The position numbers and the translations under genes are program-made. Under the pieces are notes generated by a model that saw nothing but the letters and a program-made list of their open reading frames with translations, was not told the DNA's origin and searched no databases. 64,000 nt of DNA, taken from contig JAVGWX010000006.1 in NCBI GenBank assembly GCA_036924085.1, forward strand, positions 40,930,246 through 40,994,245. The letters run 5' to 3'. The stretch is from Ariolimax columbianus. Taxonomy: Eukaryota; Mollusca; Gastropoda; Stylommatophora; Arionidae. Below, in pieces: positions 22,993-34,404 of the stretch; the stretch's first letter is position 1; every line of letters begins with the position of its first letter.

Positions 22993-23240
22993 TCAACAGT
23001 CACTAATACATTGAGGGGACGGCGTGGGCTAGTGGTTAAGTGGCACGGCTCACAACACGAAAATGCTGGGCTCGATCCCCATCACAGCACCGGCCGTTAC
23101 CACGGGGAAGCAAACCCTTAGAAAATGCAGGAGGAAGCAGACCCTTAGATACAACGCACGCTGAAGTCGGATGCACTGGGCCGACAAGTGCAAAATAAAA
23201 ACCACAGTGCAACGCATACCGCCTTGGGGATTAGAGAAAT
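22993..23240 (+). mobile_element. SINE-A, full-length reference copy
   Basis: The tRNA-like head runs GGCTAGTGGTTAAGTGGCAC (A-box region) to GCTGGGCTCGATCCCCATCA (B-box region). Then come CCGGCCGTTACC, CCTTAGAAAATGCAGGAGG, the core GCTGAAGTCGGATGCACTGG with GCCGACAAGTGCAAA, CAACGCATACCGCCTTGGGG and an A-rich end. Other copies: 19775, 24050, 27008(-), 45497(-), 56735. Confidence 0.88.
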
Positions 23241-23372
23241 AAGGCAAATGCAAAAAAACAAAAACAAAAAACCCAAAAAACATTTTTTTTAAAATATATT
23301 ATACAGCTCCGTTCGCCAGCTACAAAACAGCTGTAAATTCTTCAACTTCGCACTGAATGCAAAATAGCGAAC

Positions 23373-23740
23373 AGCTTGGCTGACCCATGGCCATCTGTAA
23401 TTTAGATCTAAAGTAAGTCTTGGCTGACCCATAGCCATCTGTAGTTTAGATCTAAAGTAAGTCTTGGCTGACCCATAGCCATCTGTAGTTTAGATCTAAA
23501 GTAAGTCTTGGCTGACCCATAGCCATCTGTTGTTTAGATCTAAAGTAAGTCTTGGCTGACCCATAGCCATCTGTAGTTTAGATCTAAAGTAAGTCTTGGC
23601 TGACCCATGGCCATCTGTAGTTTAGATCTAAAGTAAGTCTTGGCTGACCCATGACCATCTGTAGTTTAGATCTAAAGTAAGTCTTGGCTGACCCATAGCC
23701 ATCTGTAGTTTAGATCTAAAGTAAGTCTTGGCTGACCCAG
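23373..23740. repeat. 44-bp minisatellite, ~8 copies
   Basis: Unit TGACCCATAGCCATCTGTAG, TTTAGATCTAAAGTAAGTCT, TGGC. Very homogeneous; contains the palindrome AGATCT. Confidence 0.96.
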
Positions 23741-24049
23741 TCAATCAACAATAACAACAACTCTCTAATGCTATTAAAACGAAATACTGTGTCGGCTACA
23801 ACTATTCAGGACGTTCCAATGTTCGCCATCCATTAAAAGTTAAGGGACAAAATAAAAACACAGACGATTAAAACTGACAGACAGCAAATGAGTCAGACAA
23901 TCTACTAACCGTAACAACTACCAGTCGAATAACTAATTATTTCAGGGAAAACATGTGAATGTCAACTTTGTCAGCGTGTTCTTTGGTATATCAAACTCTC
24001 TACACCAAATAAGGGTGACGTAATGCCCAATCAACCTGCAGAAATGGAA

Positions 24050-24270
24050 AAGCACGGCTCACAACTAAAAGGTGCTGGGTTCGATCCCCATCACAGCACC
24101 GGCCGTTACCCCGGGGAAGCAAACCTTAGAAAATGTAGGAGGAAGCGGACCCTTACATAAAATGCATGCTGAAGTCGGTTGCACTGGGCCGACAGGCGCA
24201 AAAATAAAAACTACAGTGCAATGCACCCCGCCTTGGGGATTAGAGAAATAAGGCGAACGCCAAATACATA
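24050..24270 (+). mobile_element. SINE-A copy
   Basis: Starts inside the tRNA-like head (CACGGCTCACAACTAAAAGG) and then follows the 22993 copy to the CCTTGGGGATTAGAGAAATA tail. Confidence 0.88.
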
Positions 24271-24309
24271 AATAAATAAATACGAATACAGTGCCCACAA
24301 GTTAAACAC

Positions 24310-25140
24310 TTTCGCATAAGCTATGATTGATGAGAAATATAATGCCAAGGAATGAATACAGGTGTACACAGTTGGTTGAGCAGATGGGGCGGGATGGAAC
24401 AGTGGGGATGCATTTACATAAGACACAACAGTGGAAATATAACAGATGAGACTTTCTCAAAAGGGAAGTCCTCCACAAACCTAAGATCAGAATCAATGGC
24501 CCTCCTGCGAGGACTGAGAATACTTGAGACAGAAAGGCAACCTCCAACAAAAATAGCTGTCGTCACAGAATGCAGATTTTTTATTAAAGCCAATACAGAA
24601 AACAAACAACGAACAGCTGTTATGAGAAATCATAGCAGAACTTGGATAACTCCAGAAATCGTCAACAATAACGTTCCAATGGCTATCCTCCTATTGCGGA
24701 ATCACAGGAAACGAGAGAGCTGATGCTCTAGCAAAAGATGGCAGTAAAAAGACACAATTTAATAATCAAGTACCATACAGAGAGATCAAGAACGTAATCA
24801 GAAATCAGTATATACACCAATGGAGAGAAGACATGAACATAAGCATTATACCAGACCTAATTCACCAACTCCAAAGAAACCAACAATCTACCCTATTTCG
24901 CCTGAGAACTGGACACTGCAGACTTCTAGAACACATACAATCACACACCGATAAATGCCTATGTGTAACAGGGACACAGAGTCCTGAACACATTCGACAG
25001 GAATGCCCACTCTATGTAGAAATGAGATACCAGACCTGGCCAGAGGGTGTGGAGCTGAGACATAAGCTAAGGGAAAGCAGCTCTGACCTGGTGAAGACTA
25101 CAGACTTCATCATGGCGACTGGCCTGCAGATATAGCATGA
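24310..25140 (+). mobile_element. LINE-C RNase H domain and 3' end
   Basis: Frame pieces include SESMALLRGLRILETERQPP, AKDGSKKTQF, YREIKNVIRNQYIHQW, LFRLRTGHCRLLEHIQSHTD, CLCVTGTQSPEHIRQECPLY and TTDFIMATGLQI before a TAG at about 25133. This is the RNase H C-terminal half plus the terminal zinc-knuckle-like domain of a LINE. One stop and shifts break the RNase H part (after RKRES). Reverse transcriptase is absent, so it is a 5'-truncated copy. Confidence 0.8.
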
Positions 25141-25555
25141 CTAATGATCCGGATAGCAGGCAGCAAACAAACACATAATACAGGGGGGGATGAAGTGTTG
25201 GGATTCACCTGTAGTATATGTCAGAATTTGTGAGATGATGATAGCTAGTTCCCTTCCTCGCCGGCTTACCTGTCATAACTCAGAGGTAAACGTAGCCCCA
25301 TGCCGACAATGCCGTCAGAGATGAGGTAATAGAGACTTCTTTACTGAATGTATCAGTTTTTAAGAGACTGGATGACTAGTCCCAGTACGAGTTGCCATGC
25401 TTTCTCAAAATCAGGTACCCATTTCCAGATAGGTGGACTGGAGCGTGTCATTTCCAAGGATCGAACAGCTTACCTTCAAAGTGAAACACATTCGTAATAA
25501 CAGCCTTACAGCTTAAGCCTTCAATGAGTACGTACTGTGATCTTATAATGTATTT
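25141..25555. other. unassigned, possible degraded SINE-B
   Basis: GGGATGAAGTGTTGGGATTC and GCTAGTTCCCTTCCTCGCCG at 25187-25265 loosely resemble antisense SINE-B (compare 58970-59060). No gene. Confidence 0.35.
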
Positions 25556-25559
25556 GGTT

Positions 25560-25975
25560 TGGATTGACTTCGTTCGTTCTCAACCTCCCGCTACTAAACC
25601 CTGAAAAGAGTTAAAGTAGCAGAATGTAGTCCAGAGAACGGAATGCGTTGTGTCGTAGTTTACATCTTGACTGCCATATTTGCACCTTACAGTTCAGCAC
25701 ATCCGACTACAGCAATCGTTTTTTTAGTACCGGGTTATCATTCCCTCTTCGATCCCTTCTCCTTAGCAAGTCTGCTTTGTTGCAGCATGTTATCCAGGAT
25801 CGCCGGATTTCTTCTTCTTCTTCTTCTGCGTACGCAGTCAGACAGTAACCATTATTTTTTAGAAAAAAGTGGCGGTCATCCTGAGGCTCTCGCCACTGCC
25901 ATAGGGATCGCCGGATTTGATTTGTCTGTGTCTTGTGGCCTTGTTTCCTAGTACGATGTTATGCCTCTATGAGGG
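25560..25975 (-). mobile_element. SINE-E copy split by a LINE-A insertion
   Basis: The plus strand shows the antisense element: CTTCGTTCGTTCTCAACCTC, GCAGAATGTAGTCCAGAGAA, ACACATCCGACTACAGCAA (core) and TGTTGCAGCATGTTATCCAG. It is interrupted at 25811 by a short LINE-A piece and resumes weakly after 25919. Confidence 0.8.
25811..25904 (-). mobile_element. LINE-A 3' fragment (94 bp) with 14-bp TSD
   Basis: CTT-repeat tail, CGTACGCAGTCAGACAGTAA, then GCGGTCATCCTGAGGCT matches the extreme 3' end of LINE-A copies at 9205 and 46475. It is bounded by GGATCGCCGGATTT at 25797-25810 and 25905-25918. It is an extreme 5' truncation. Confidence 0.93.
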
Positions 25976-27007
25976 TCACACTTCGTCTGCTATTTATCTC
26001 AGAGAAATTATTCTATTATGGCCGCTGTCATTTTAGTTATCTAATTCGTCTTTTTCATGTAGGTTAACATTGATACAAGAATGTCAAAGGTCGGCCTGTA
26101 GGAGGCGCGAAATGTTTGACTTTAATTGTGTGAAAAATAGAAATATGTATTTCCTTTTGAAGTCTGTGATTTCTATTTTGGTTTCGCAGAAAAAAGGAAA
26201 CAGCATAACTGAACTTTGATTTTTAAACAAAGGGAGGCAAACAAAGGAAAGAATGTAGTATTTTTTAAATTGTAAGAGTTATTTCCTCACGATAAATTAA
26301 CACATGTCCTAATGAAATGTTAAAATTGAGATTTCATTTGAAGGAATATTGGATAATTTAGTATTTTAAGTATTTATTAAACCCCTTTTATTTTACAAAG
26401 AGAGGCAACTTTCTAATACACAAGCAATTTGAATTGACCACATTAGCAGAGTACAGACATTCTAATATTATTTTCCAAATGAAATATTAAAATAAATTTA
26501 CTACAAATAATTTAAATGGATGTTTTTTTTCTAAATCCATTTTATTATCAGTTTCGAAATAGAACCTTGAGTGTTGTACATTTGTTTTAATAAAAATGTT
26601 TCAAATTGTATTTTTATAACAGTATTTCTTATTTACTTTATGTTCCATAGGAAACTGAGTTTCTAACTAAGTAAGCATTGCTGTTGTAATTATAGTTTCC
26701 ATCATATTCTGTTCTTAATTACCTTATTCATTGAATGCACTAAACAAGAGTTTTGTGTTTGGTTTCAACGTGCTTATATTAAAATAATATGATTCTGTTT
26801 GCGGGAAGTATTCAGTTGTTGCATAATAATGTGAGAGCAGAGAGAGGTATGCCAACTGTGTCGTTATACTTTTTCTTCAAACAAATATATAAATCATCTA
26901 TAAATCATCTCACTGTGCCCTCCAAACTGTGCACTGACCTATTGCAGGCATAAAACGTCCTTTGTCATCACTATAATAACATCATTTAAATGGATTTTTT
27001 TTTTCAA
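25976..27007. other. unassigned AT-rich DNA
   Basis: AT-rich with many stops in all frames and no recognised repeat. I see nothing to annotate. Confidence 0.5.
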
Positions 27008-27216
27008 TATACCCCAAGACGGTGTATGGTGCACTTTATTTTTATTTTGCGCCTGTGCATCCGACTTCGGCATGCATTTTATGGAAAGGTCTGCATCCTC
27101 CTGCATTTTCTAAGGGTTTGCTTCTCCGGAGTAACGGCCGGTGCTATGATGGGGATCGAACCCAGCACCTTCGGATCGCAAGCCGTGTCACTTAACCACT
27201 AGCCCTGACCGTCCCC
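27008..27216 (-). mobile_element. SINE-A copy
   Basis: Antisense: CCCCAAGACGGTGTATGGTG, GCATCCGACTTCGGCATGCA, GTAACGGCCGGTGCT, GGGGATCGAACCCAGCACCT and CACTTAACCACTAGCCCTG. The tRNA-like head is complete. Confidence 0.87.
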
Positions 27217-27224
27217 ACTCGGTA

Positions 27225-27395
27225 CTCCAAAAAGCCTGCTGAATTTGGACGTGTGGAATCGAAAGGTGCAAATATCGCATTCAAGCTGTAAACTATAACA
27301 CAACGCATTCCGTTCTCCGGTCAAGATCTTGCTACTTGCAAAGCCCTTTTCTGATCTAAGTAGCGGGAGATTGAGTACGAACGAATAAGACAAAG
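27225..27395 (+). mobile_element. SINE-E partial
   Basis: Core and 3' half: GCTGAATTTGGACGTGTGGA, ATCGAAAGGTGCAAATATCG, ACACAACGCATTCCGTTCTC and AGTAGCGGGAGATTGAG. Confidence 0.75.
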
Positions 27396-27447
27396 ACGAA
27401 GAAGAACAAGTTGTAATGTTATCTCTCATCTACTTGTCAACACCCAT

Positions 27448-27492
27448 TCTGCAGAGTCTTCTAAACCAGTATAAAAACGTCAAGTCAAGCTG
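27448..27492 (+). mobile_element. CR1-like terminal fragment
   Basis: CTGCAGAGTCTTCTAAACCA followed by GTATAAAAACGTCAAGTCAA matches the CR1 3' terminus at 51800-51840. 27493-27767 is unassigned. Confidence 0.6.
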
Positions 27493-27767
27493 TCTCACCC
27501 TTGTTTGCACTACAAAGCTGTCAGTCCGTGTTCCTTCATGTACCACTTTGCTAACTGTATCTTCCTACATATTCTCTATCACATATATGTACTTGTCTTC
27601 TATCTGATAGTGTCTCGACAGTTACAAAATAGTACTTAGATCCACACTACCAAACGCATTTTCTCAGTCTATAACATTTGTGTATAGGGTTGATTTCCAC
27701 TCAATAGTTTGTTCAGTTGAAATACAAGATAATAGAATCATTTTTTTTAAAGTAGATTGTATTGAAG

Positions 27768-28020
27768 AATTGAGCGACTGATTAGCGCAGAATAGAGCAC
27801 TCGCTTTTCATTGTGAAGGTACGGGGCTCGACTCTCGCTACTTGCAGCTCCAATTGACCCAGCTGTAATCGGTTACCTGGCTGACGGCAAGGGAAGGAAA
27901 GAGGCAGCGAAAAAGGGAACTGGCCACCCTATCTAACAGAGCTGTGGCTTAATACAATGAAGGCTCTAACACTTCATCCCCGACGGAAGTTTCTGTTACG
28001 GGACTACCTTTACCTTTTTA
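27768..28020 (+). mobile_element. SINE-B, tRNA-derived
   Basis: Head GAGCGACTGATTAGCGCAGA (A-box region) and GGTACGGGGCTCGACTCTCG (B-box region). Body: GGTTACCTGGCTGACGG, AAGGGAACTGGCCACCC, GCTGTGGCTTAATACAATGA and TTCATCCCCGACGG. Tail copies lie at 41275-41370 and 58965-59160(-). Confidence 0.75.
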
Positions 28021-28129
28021 CTTAAGCATCCTATGTGACTCAGTGCAGACCCTTCAATTTGTGTGGAACCTGGGATGATTCATCACCGACACCGATTACT
28101 TACATGGCTCTTCGTATACTCCAGGTGTT

Positions 28130-28880
28130 TATGGATGACTACATGTCGCAACAGAACTTGACAGGGCCCCATCTGTTGGCGGACACTCACAGAACTTGAC
28201 AGGACCCCATGTGTTTGTTGGGGGACCCTCACAGAACTTTACAGGCCCCCATGTGTTTGTTGGCGGACCCTCACAGAACTTGACAGGCTTCCATGTGTTG
28301 ACGGACCCTCCCAGAACTTGGCAGGCCCCCATGTGTTGACGGACCCTCACAGAACTTGACAGGCCCCCATGTGTTGACGGACCCTCACAGAACTTGACAG
28401 GCCTCCATGTTTTGGCGGACCATCACAGAACTTGACAGGCCCCCATGTGTTGACGAACCCTCACAGAACTTGACAGGCCCCCATGTGTTGGCGGACCCTC
28501 ACAGAACTTGACAGGCCCCCATGTGTTGGTGGACCTTCACAGAACTTGACAGGCCCCCGTGTGTGGGCGGATCCTCACAGAACTTGACAGGCCCCCATGT
28601 GTTGGCAGACCCTCACAGAACTTGACAGGCCCCCATGTGTTGGTGGACCCTCACAGAACTTGACAGGCCCCCGTGTGTGGGCGAACCCTCACAGAACTTG
28701 ACAGGCCCCCATGTGTTGGCAGACCCTCACAGAACTTGACAGGCCCCCATGTGTTGACGGACCCTCACAGAACTTGACAGGCCCCATGTGTTGGCGGACC
28801 CTCACAGAACTAGACAGCCCCCATGTGTTGACGGACCCTCACAGAACTAGACAGGCCCCCATGTGTTGGTGATATCGGAC
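28130..28880. repeat. 38-bp minisatellite, ~19-20 copies
   Basis: Unit CCTCACAGAACTTGACAGGC plus CCCCATGTGTTGGCGGAC, with length variants from 34 to 42 bp. Confidence 0.95.
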
Positions 28881-29290
28881 CCTCAACCTCCCACCCCTCC
28901 TCCAAACACCTCCTCCCCCATCTCACATAACACTTCAAAGACTTTCAGGTGTTCGCGGACAGCCATATGATTCCGTGTAGACCTCCTCCTCCCTTCACCC
29001 CATCCTCCCTCTTCCCTCTACCTTCTCGCCTCCCCCCCCCCCCCCCGCCCTCTCCCGATTTTGGTGGACCTCCGCCTGATTCTACACAGACCCCCAATTG
29101 TTCACGGACGGCCATATGATTCTGTGTAACCCTCCTCCCTCTTCCCCCACTCCCTTATCATCCCCTCCACCAACTCCCATTTCTGATCATGGTTCTACAC
29201 AGACCCCCCCCCCCACCGACCACCGACCCCCCCCCCTGCCCGGACATCCCCCCCCCCGCCCCCAGATTGGGAACCCTTGTACTACACGAT
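28881..29290. repeat. C-rich low-complexity region
   Basis: Pyrimidine-rich with several poly-C runs (about 29033-29046, 29205-29215, 29227-29257). Two GGACGGCCATATGATTC-like pieces suggest a decayed extension of the adjacent minisatellite. Confidence 0.7.
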
Positions 29291-29389
29291 TACATATTTC
29301 TTTCTTAAGCCACCTACAAGGTCAAGGTGACACACGTGATCAGTTATCTATAGCCAATGTACAGTAAGAACACACACGGAATATTCTGA

Positions 29390-30240
29390 AAAATGTCATA
29401 TTAGATCCGGGATTCAGCAAGATCGTGTAATGTCTGCTTTACTGTTCATCACACACATTGACGCAATATGTTAAAAAGCAACATTAATCACGCAAACAAC
29501 CTCAGTGATCACTTAATAAACTTCTCTTTGTTGATGACCAAGCACTAATAGCAATCTGAGACGAAAACAAACTGCAGGAACATATCAGCGATCTTAATGA
29601 AGTCTGTACTGAAAATCAACATAGAGAAAACAGAAGGTATGACGATTGCAAAGAACAGAATTAGAATTAACAAAATCCAAACAAAACCAACAAATAAAAC
29701 ATGTGAAAAATATCACATACCTGGGTAACATAATCTCAGAAGAAGGAAAAGATAACACCGAAATCTAACAAAGCAAGTCAAATGATTGATCAAATGTCCC
29801 CGAAATTACAATGTAAGCACGAGACAATGGAAACCCCAAAAAAAACACACTATGCAACACAATATCCCTACCCACATTGTGCTATCAGTGTCAGAATTAG
29901 ACATTAACAAACAAAGATCAAAGAAACATTGTAACAACAGAGATGAAATGCCTGCGCATAATGCCTGGAGTAATAAGAATGGACAGAATCAGAAACAAAG
30001 ACATTAGGAGACAAGTAGGTACAACAGTGCTAGATCTCATAAAGAGACAGCAAATCAAATATTCCGGTCGTGACACGCCAAACACCAGATAGTATCCTTC
30101 CGAAAGTAATGCTTTACAGATACAAGGGATACAATGCATAATGCCTCCCACGCAAAAGATGGGCAGCATAAATAACAGAAGCAATGAAATTATCAATGTA
30201 CGAAGCCCATTGCACTAGTGTCAGTTCAAGAAACCACTTC
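29390..30240 (+). mobile_element. non-LTR reverse transcriptase relic
   Basis: Frame pieces: GIQQDRVMSALLF near 29411 (motif around the RT B box), LLFVDDQALIA near 29520 (catalytic Y/F-x-D-D block), NIEKTEG-like piece near 29615, and later MKCLRIMPGVIRMDRIRNKD at 29943 with a DLIKRQQIKYSGR block. These are the RT catalytic core and thumb/C-terminal segments of an RTE- or Jockey-like LINE. Stops after almost every block; no intact ORF. Confidence 0.68.
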
Positions 30241-30439
30241 ATAACCTGACGCTGAAAGGTACAAACCGAACAAAAAGGGAAAAGAAGCAATGTTATCTAT
30301 CTTCGTTACAGTGGATCTTAGTTTCGTTCGGTGTTGTTTTAATCGGTCTATCTACTGCAAGGATTAACAAGGTCAGATTTCATTTTTCACTTCACGAATT
30401 GTGTAACTCGACAGAATTATCCTCGGTGATTCCTTTTCT

Positions 30440-31105
30440 ACTTCTTCGTGCGCTTTCAAACGGCGAGTTGAATTTGTTCAAAGAATGCAGCGATCATCCT
30501 AATACTATTGACACTTCCATAGAGCTTGTCTAGTGTTGGCACTGGTGATGGTTACATGTGCTTTCTCTGGTCCTCGTATGTCGGGCAACATTGCAGCAGA
30601 TGTTCATGGTCCAGCACCACAGATGCACTCGTCAGTAGCACATATCTTCACTTGATTGAATAGACGATACATCAGTCTGTTGTGGCTTGTGCAGAGTCTG
30701 AAGACCACCATCTGCTCTTTACAGTTCAACTGGTATGAGACTCATTTCTTGTGTATCCAGTATGCTCTATTTTCCATGTATCCATGTATCTGCTACTAAT
30801 AAATCTTTTGGATTCATCGTAAGTCCCACTTAAATCTGGTTGTCGCATCCTTCCACCTTTTTTCTCCAATCTGTCTACCTCCTCGCTGCCTTAGATGTTT
30901 AAGTGCAATGGGACCCACTGTACTACGACTGGGCGAAGTCTGAAGACCACTTCCTGCTTTCTTCTGTTTCATTGGTAATAAGTATCATTTTTTTGTAGCA
31001 TAACCAGAACGTTATGTTTCCCATTTGTCCATGTATATGGCGCTAATGAACCTTTAGTTCTTGGAGATTAAGATTAGGCTGTTTGACACGAACGTAAAAT
31101 TTGTC
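30440..31105 (-). mobile_element. LINE-A relic, rearranged
   Basis: 30440-30925 is a divergent minus-strand LINE-A 3' half (RNase H WVP block near 30910, RTGH-like block near 30700, PTYEDQ block near 30575). 30927-31055 then repeats the RTGH...YMDKWET part a second time in the same orientation, so the copy contains a partial duplication. At 31061-31105 the plus strand instead reads EIKIRLFDTNVKFVQL, a scrap of another LINE thumb domain. Confidence 0.68.
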
Positions 31106-31136
31106 CAGCTAATTGATTCTGTGACACGTCATGTGA

Positions 31137-31555
31137 CTAAGAGTATCACGTCCCGACTGCAAATCTTCACCAAGCATCCTAGAGTATCACATCCAGACTG
31201 CAGACCTTCACCAAGCGTCCTAGAGTATGACATCCAGACCGCAGACCTTCATCAAGTGTCTTAGAGCATCACATCCAGACTGCAGACCTTCACCAAACGT
31301 CCTAGAGTATCACATCCAGACAGCAGACCTTCACCAAGCATCCTAGAGTATCACATCTAGACTGCAGACCTTCACCAAGCGTCCTAGAGTATGACATCCA
31401 GACCGCAGACCTTCATCAAGTGTCCTAGAGTATCACATCCAGACTGCAGACCTTCACCAAGTGTCTTAGAGTATCACATCCAGACTGCAGACCTTCATCA
31501 AGCATCCTAGAGTATCACATCCAGACTGCAGACCTTCATTAAGTGTCTTCGTGGC
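31137..31555. repeat. 41-bp minisatellite, ~10 copies
   Basis: Unit CCTAGAGTATCACATCCAGA, CTGCAGACCTTCACCAAGCG and one further base. It begins about 30 bp after a LINE scrap. Confidence 0.95.
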
Positions 31556-31784
31556 TTACTCCCTCTTAGATCGCCAGAAGCAAGGGGGACAACGCAGATC
31601 TAATCTGTGGGAAAGAAAACAACAGTAACAATCTGAGCAGCAGATTGGGTAAAGAAAATGGAAATAGATAGGACACACTATCAGAAAGGAGCCGGACAAT
31701 ATAATCCATCATGCGTTGAATTTGGAACCCACAGGGATAGAGAAGAGCGGGAAGGTCAAGAAGTACGTGGTGACGAACAGTCTT

Positions 31785-31985
31785 CATTTCTTCTTAGATG
31801 TTTTGTCCTGAATAGGGTGAATACAGATTAAGCCAAGCATAGCACAACCGCGTGGAGGACACCGGCTCACCTTCATAAGCCCGCTCGGAATGTGAGGAAA
31901 GCTACTGGAACCGTCACTTGACATCCTTTTTGGGGCGGACAAAAGAGTACAGCTACTCATTGTGGACATTAGAAACACCAACAAC
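31785..31985 (-). repeat. repeat D fragment
   Basis: The minus strand gives CAGTAGCTTTCCTCACATTC, TTATGAAGGTGAGCCGG and GTTGTGCTATGCTTGGCTTA, matching 8930-9020. Confidence 0.75.
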
Positions 31986-33290
31986 TACTCATCAGGAAGT
32001 AAGCAGGCACAGGTTGAAATGAAAATGGCACTTGGGTGGGTCTATCGGCAAATAATGTAAAAAAAAGTATTTTTTTCCTCGTCACATAAAAAGAACAAAG
32101 TTCGTGAGAGCAAAATCAGATTAGCCATTACTGTCTCTTCCAAACTCTAACTGATCAATGGTTTCATTTACATCTTGATTTGTTAAAGAACGTCGTGAAA
32201 TGGTAAAGTTTTCTATCAGTGTTGTAGCAGAAGTCAAAAGGTTGTTCTGCCAATCGTTAGAGAAATAAGAACATATGAAGACAATTATGTTTATTCTATA
32301 TTCAACATCATCAAAACCATTCAGCTACTCTAGGAGCACAAGACTACAACAAATACATCCCAAGTCTTCATGTCCTTTGCTATCCGATTACTTGGTCTGT
32401 CTTGTACTCTTAAGGTGTATCTTTCCTGCTAGTTGACGTGTCCACAATTGTTTAAGTGTGTTATGCTTAAAATGTCTACAAGTTGAGGTAATGCCAAATC
32501 CTTTTTATGTACCTGGCAGGTTACAATACAAATATTCTTGCTCCCCTTTCGGGCCTCCACACTCCCGTCGGCGATGTTCTTTATCGAGTAAGTATTATCG
32601 AATTCTGTGGGTACCTGACAGATGTTTAGTGGGTTTTTTTTTAATTACTGCGACAAGTACGTGCAGATAGCGGCAATGGAAAGAAACGTGACTTTTGGCG
32701 CATCCCTTGCTGATAGTGTAACATATACGGTAGTTACTGTGTCAGACAATGACACTGACGTTGAATCGGAGATTATGTGCAAGGGCAAGTCAATAAATGT
32801 ATCACAAATGGCTATGTTTTTAATAAACTAATGAATTACGAATTTGAAAACTATTAAGTATTGCCCTTACAATAGGCCTTATGTCTCAACATTTTTACAC
32901 ACCTGACGGAGCCCATCTCTCTCCAAGTGGCAGTTCATTATAGCTGTGTCTAAATTTCATACAACAAAGCTGACACTGTCTTCATCTTGGGCAAAGGGCG
33001 CCAATCTCGTGAAGTAGACCGCGAACTATGACACATGTTTAAGCGTAGTGCTATTCATTTAGCCGATGTCCATTCCAGGATAATCAAACGGAAGAAAACA
33101 CACAAAACGAACGAATTAACCAGTCCAAATGGAAAACAACAACACGTTTCCGTGAACAGAATTCTAAGTCGTCGACTAGTGTCAATTCCCGGCAAATCCA
33201 TGGTCTGGAGGCATTTATAATGAACTAAAACAGAAGAGCAATGTAGACCTGCAGCCAGTTATGGCGCCATCTTTGCTTCTCTTAACTCTT
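31986..33290. other. unassigned DNA with one possible terminal exon
   Basis: The frame 32622-32831 encodes 69 residues (ERNVTFGASLADSVTYTVVT, then VSDNDTDVESEIMCKGKSIN) ending at AATAAACTAA. It follows a CCTGACAG that could act as an acceptor. The composition is protein-like but I recognise no domain, and no upstream exon was found. I note it without calling a gene. The rest is unassigned. Confidence 0.3.
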
Positions 33291-33295
33291 ATACG

Positions 33296-33600
33296 CATTA
33301 AACGGGATCAAGATGCTGAGATGCGCATGAGCAGCAGGTGTCAGCGACCCATAGCTCCACGCGGTGATCCTGGATAACAGGCTGCAGCAGGGCAGACTGG
33401 CTAAGGAGTAGTGATCGAAGAGGGAATGCTAACCCAGTACTAAAAAAACACTTGCTGAAGTCGGATGTGTTGGACCGAAAGATGCAAATATCGCAGTCCA
33501 GCTGTAAAATACGACACAACGCATTCCGTTCTCTGGACTACATTCTGCTAATTAACCCCTTTCAGGGTTTGGTAGCGGGAGATTGAGAACGAACGGAGCC
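33296..33600 (+). mobile_element. SINE-E, near full length
   Basis: Sense copy: CAGCGACCCATAGCTCCACG, GGTGATCCTGGATAACAGGC, GGCAGACTGGCTAAGGAG, the core GCTGAAGTCGGATGTGTTGG with ACCGAAAGATGCAAATATCG, ACACAACGCATTCCGTTCTC, CCCTTTCAGGGTTTGG and AGCGGGAGATTGAGAACGAA. Confidence 0.85.
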
Positions 33601-34250
33601 AAGCCATACTCTTATACTGTGGGCTATAACATGTGATCACGATATTGCACTTGCAACTCTCTTTCCTTACTCGCATGTCAGCTCTAACCATCTCCACCCC
33701 CCGCCGCAGGAAACTTCTCACCATAAGCAGGAAGCATTTACTTATGAATATCCTTTGCTGAAAGTAATTTTGCACTGCAAAAAAAAAAACCAGAACAGCA
33801 CGCTGCTCTTTGATTGTGCACTTTATGAGCACTGACGTCATTTTACATCTAAGCTGCTCATGTGCATGCGACATCTAGCATCTGCTACCTAAAGCAATCA
33901 CAAATCTAGACGCTTCCGCCACCTAATGAAATCATTAGAAACTACTTACTACAGTTTTCAGTTATCCCATATCGTTATGTGACCTACTTACTTACTTAAA
34001 CTCGAATTAACATGTAGAATCTTTGCGCGAGGTTGAATATTTTGTTAGTTTGTGTGACTCCCCCCAATTTATTGATTTATTTAGATAGATGATTACCAAT
34101 TTCCCACAACAACCATTCAACACTGTGCTACATGAATTCACGTAACCTGCAGTTACTCCAATGTTGTAGAAAATGGAAAATGTATTTATTTTCGATAATT
34201 AGCGAGTTTTATCATTTGTCTTGTGATTAGAATTAAACGTTTCTGACATA
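33601..34250. other. unassigned DNA
   Basis: No recognised motif; AT-rich toward the right. Confidence 0.4.
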
Positions 34251-34251
34251 A

Positions 34252-34400
34252 TCTTAACTTAACGTCTTTATACTGGTTTAACAGACTGCAGAGTCTGTAT
34301 ACAACAAGTTTATTCTGCATTCACTTGATCTAAAAATACCGACGTCCGTTCAATCTATTCTTTAATCCGTTAATTAACCCTGCCTCCACTATTTCCTTTC
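34252..34400 (-). mobile_element. CR1-like 3' end, split from 36435-36860 by LINE-A
   Basis: CTTAACTTAACGTCTTTATA, CTGGTTTAACAGACTGCAGA, then TTGATCTAAAAATACCGACG is the antisense CR1 terminus. The coding remnant IVEAGLINGLKNRLN lies at its right. LINE-A follows. Confidence 0.78.
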
Positions 34401-34404
34401 TTTA

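Noticed and set aside
22993..23070. tRNA gene
   Set aside because: A- and B-box arms are present, but the acceptor stem does not close and the sequence recurs as the head of SINE-A. The same reasoning rejects 16022, 27770, 53330 and 63470.
28130..28880. Possible CRISPR array
   Set aside because: Units are contiguous with no unique spacers and the window is eukaryotic; this is a minisatellite. The same holds for the arrays at 21153, 23373, 31137, 57370 and 59400.
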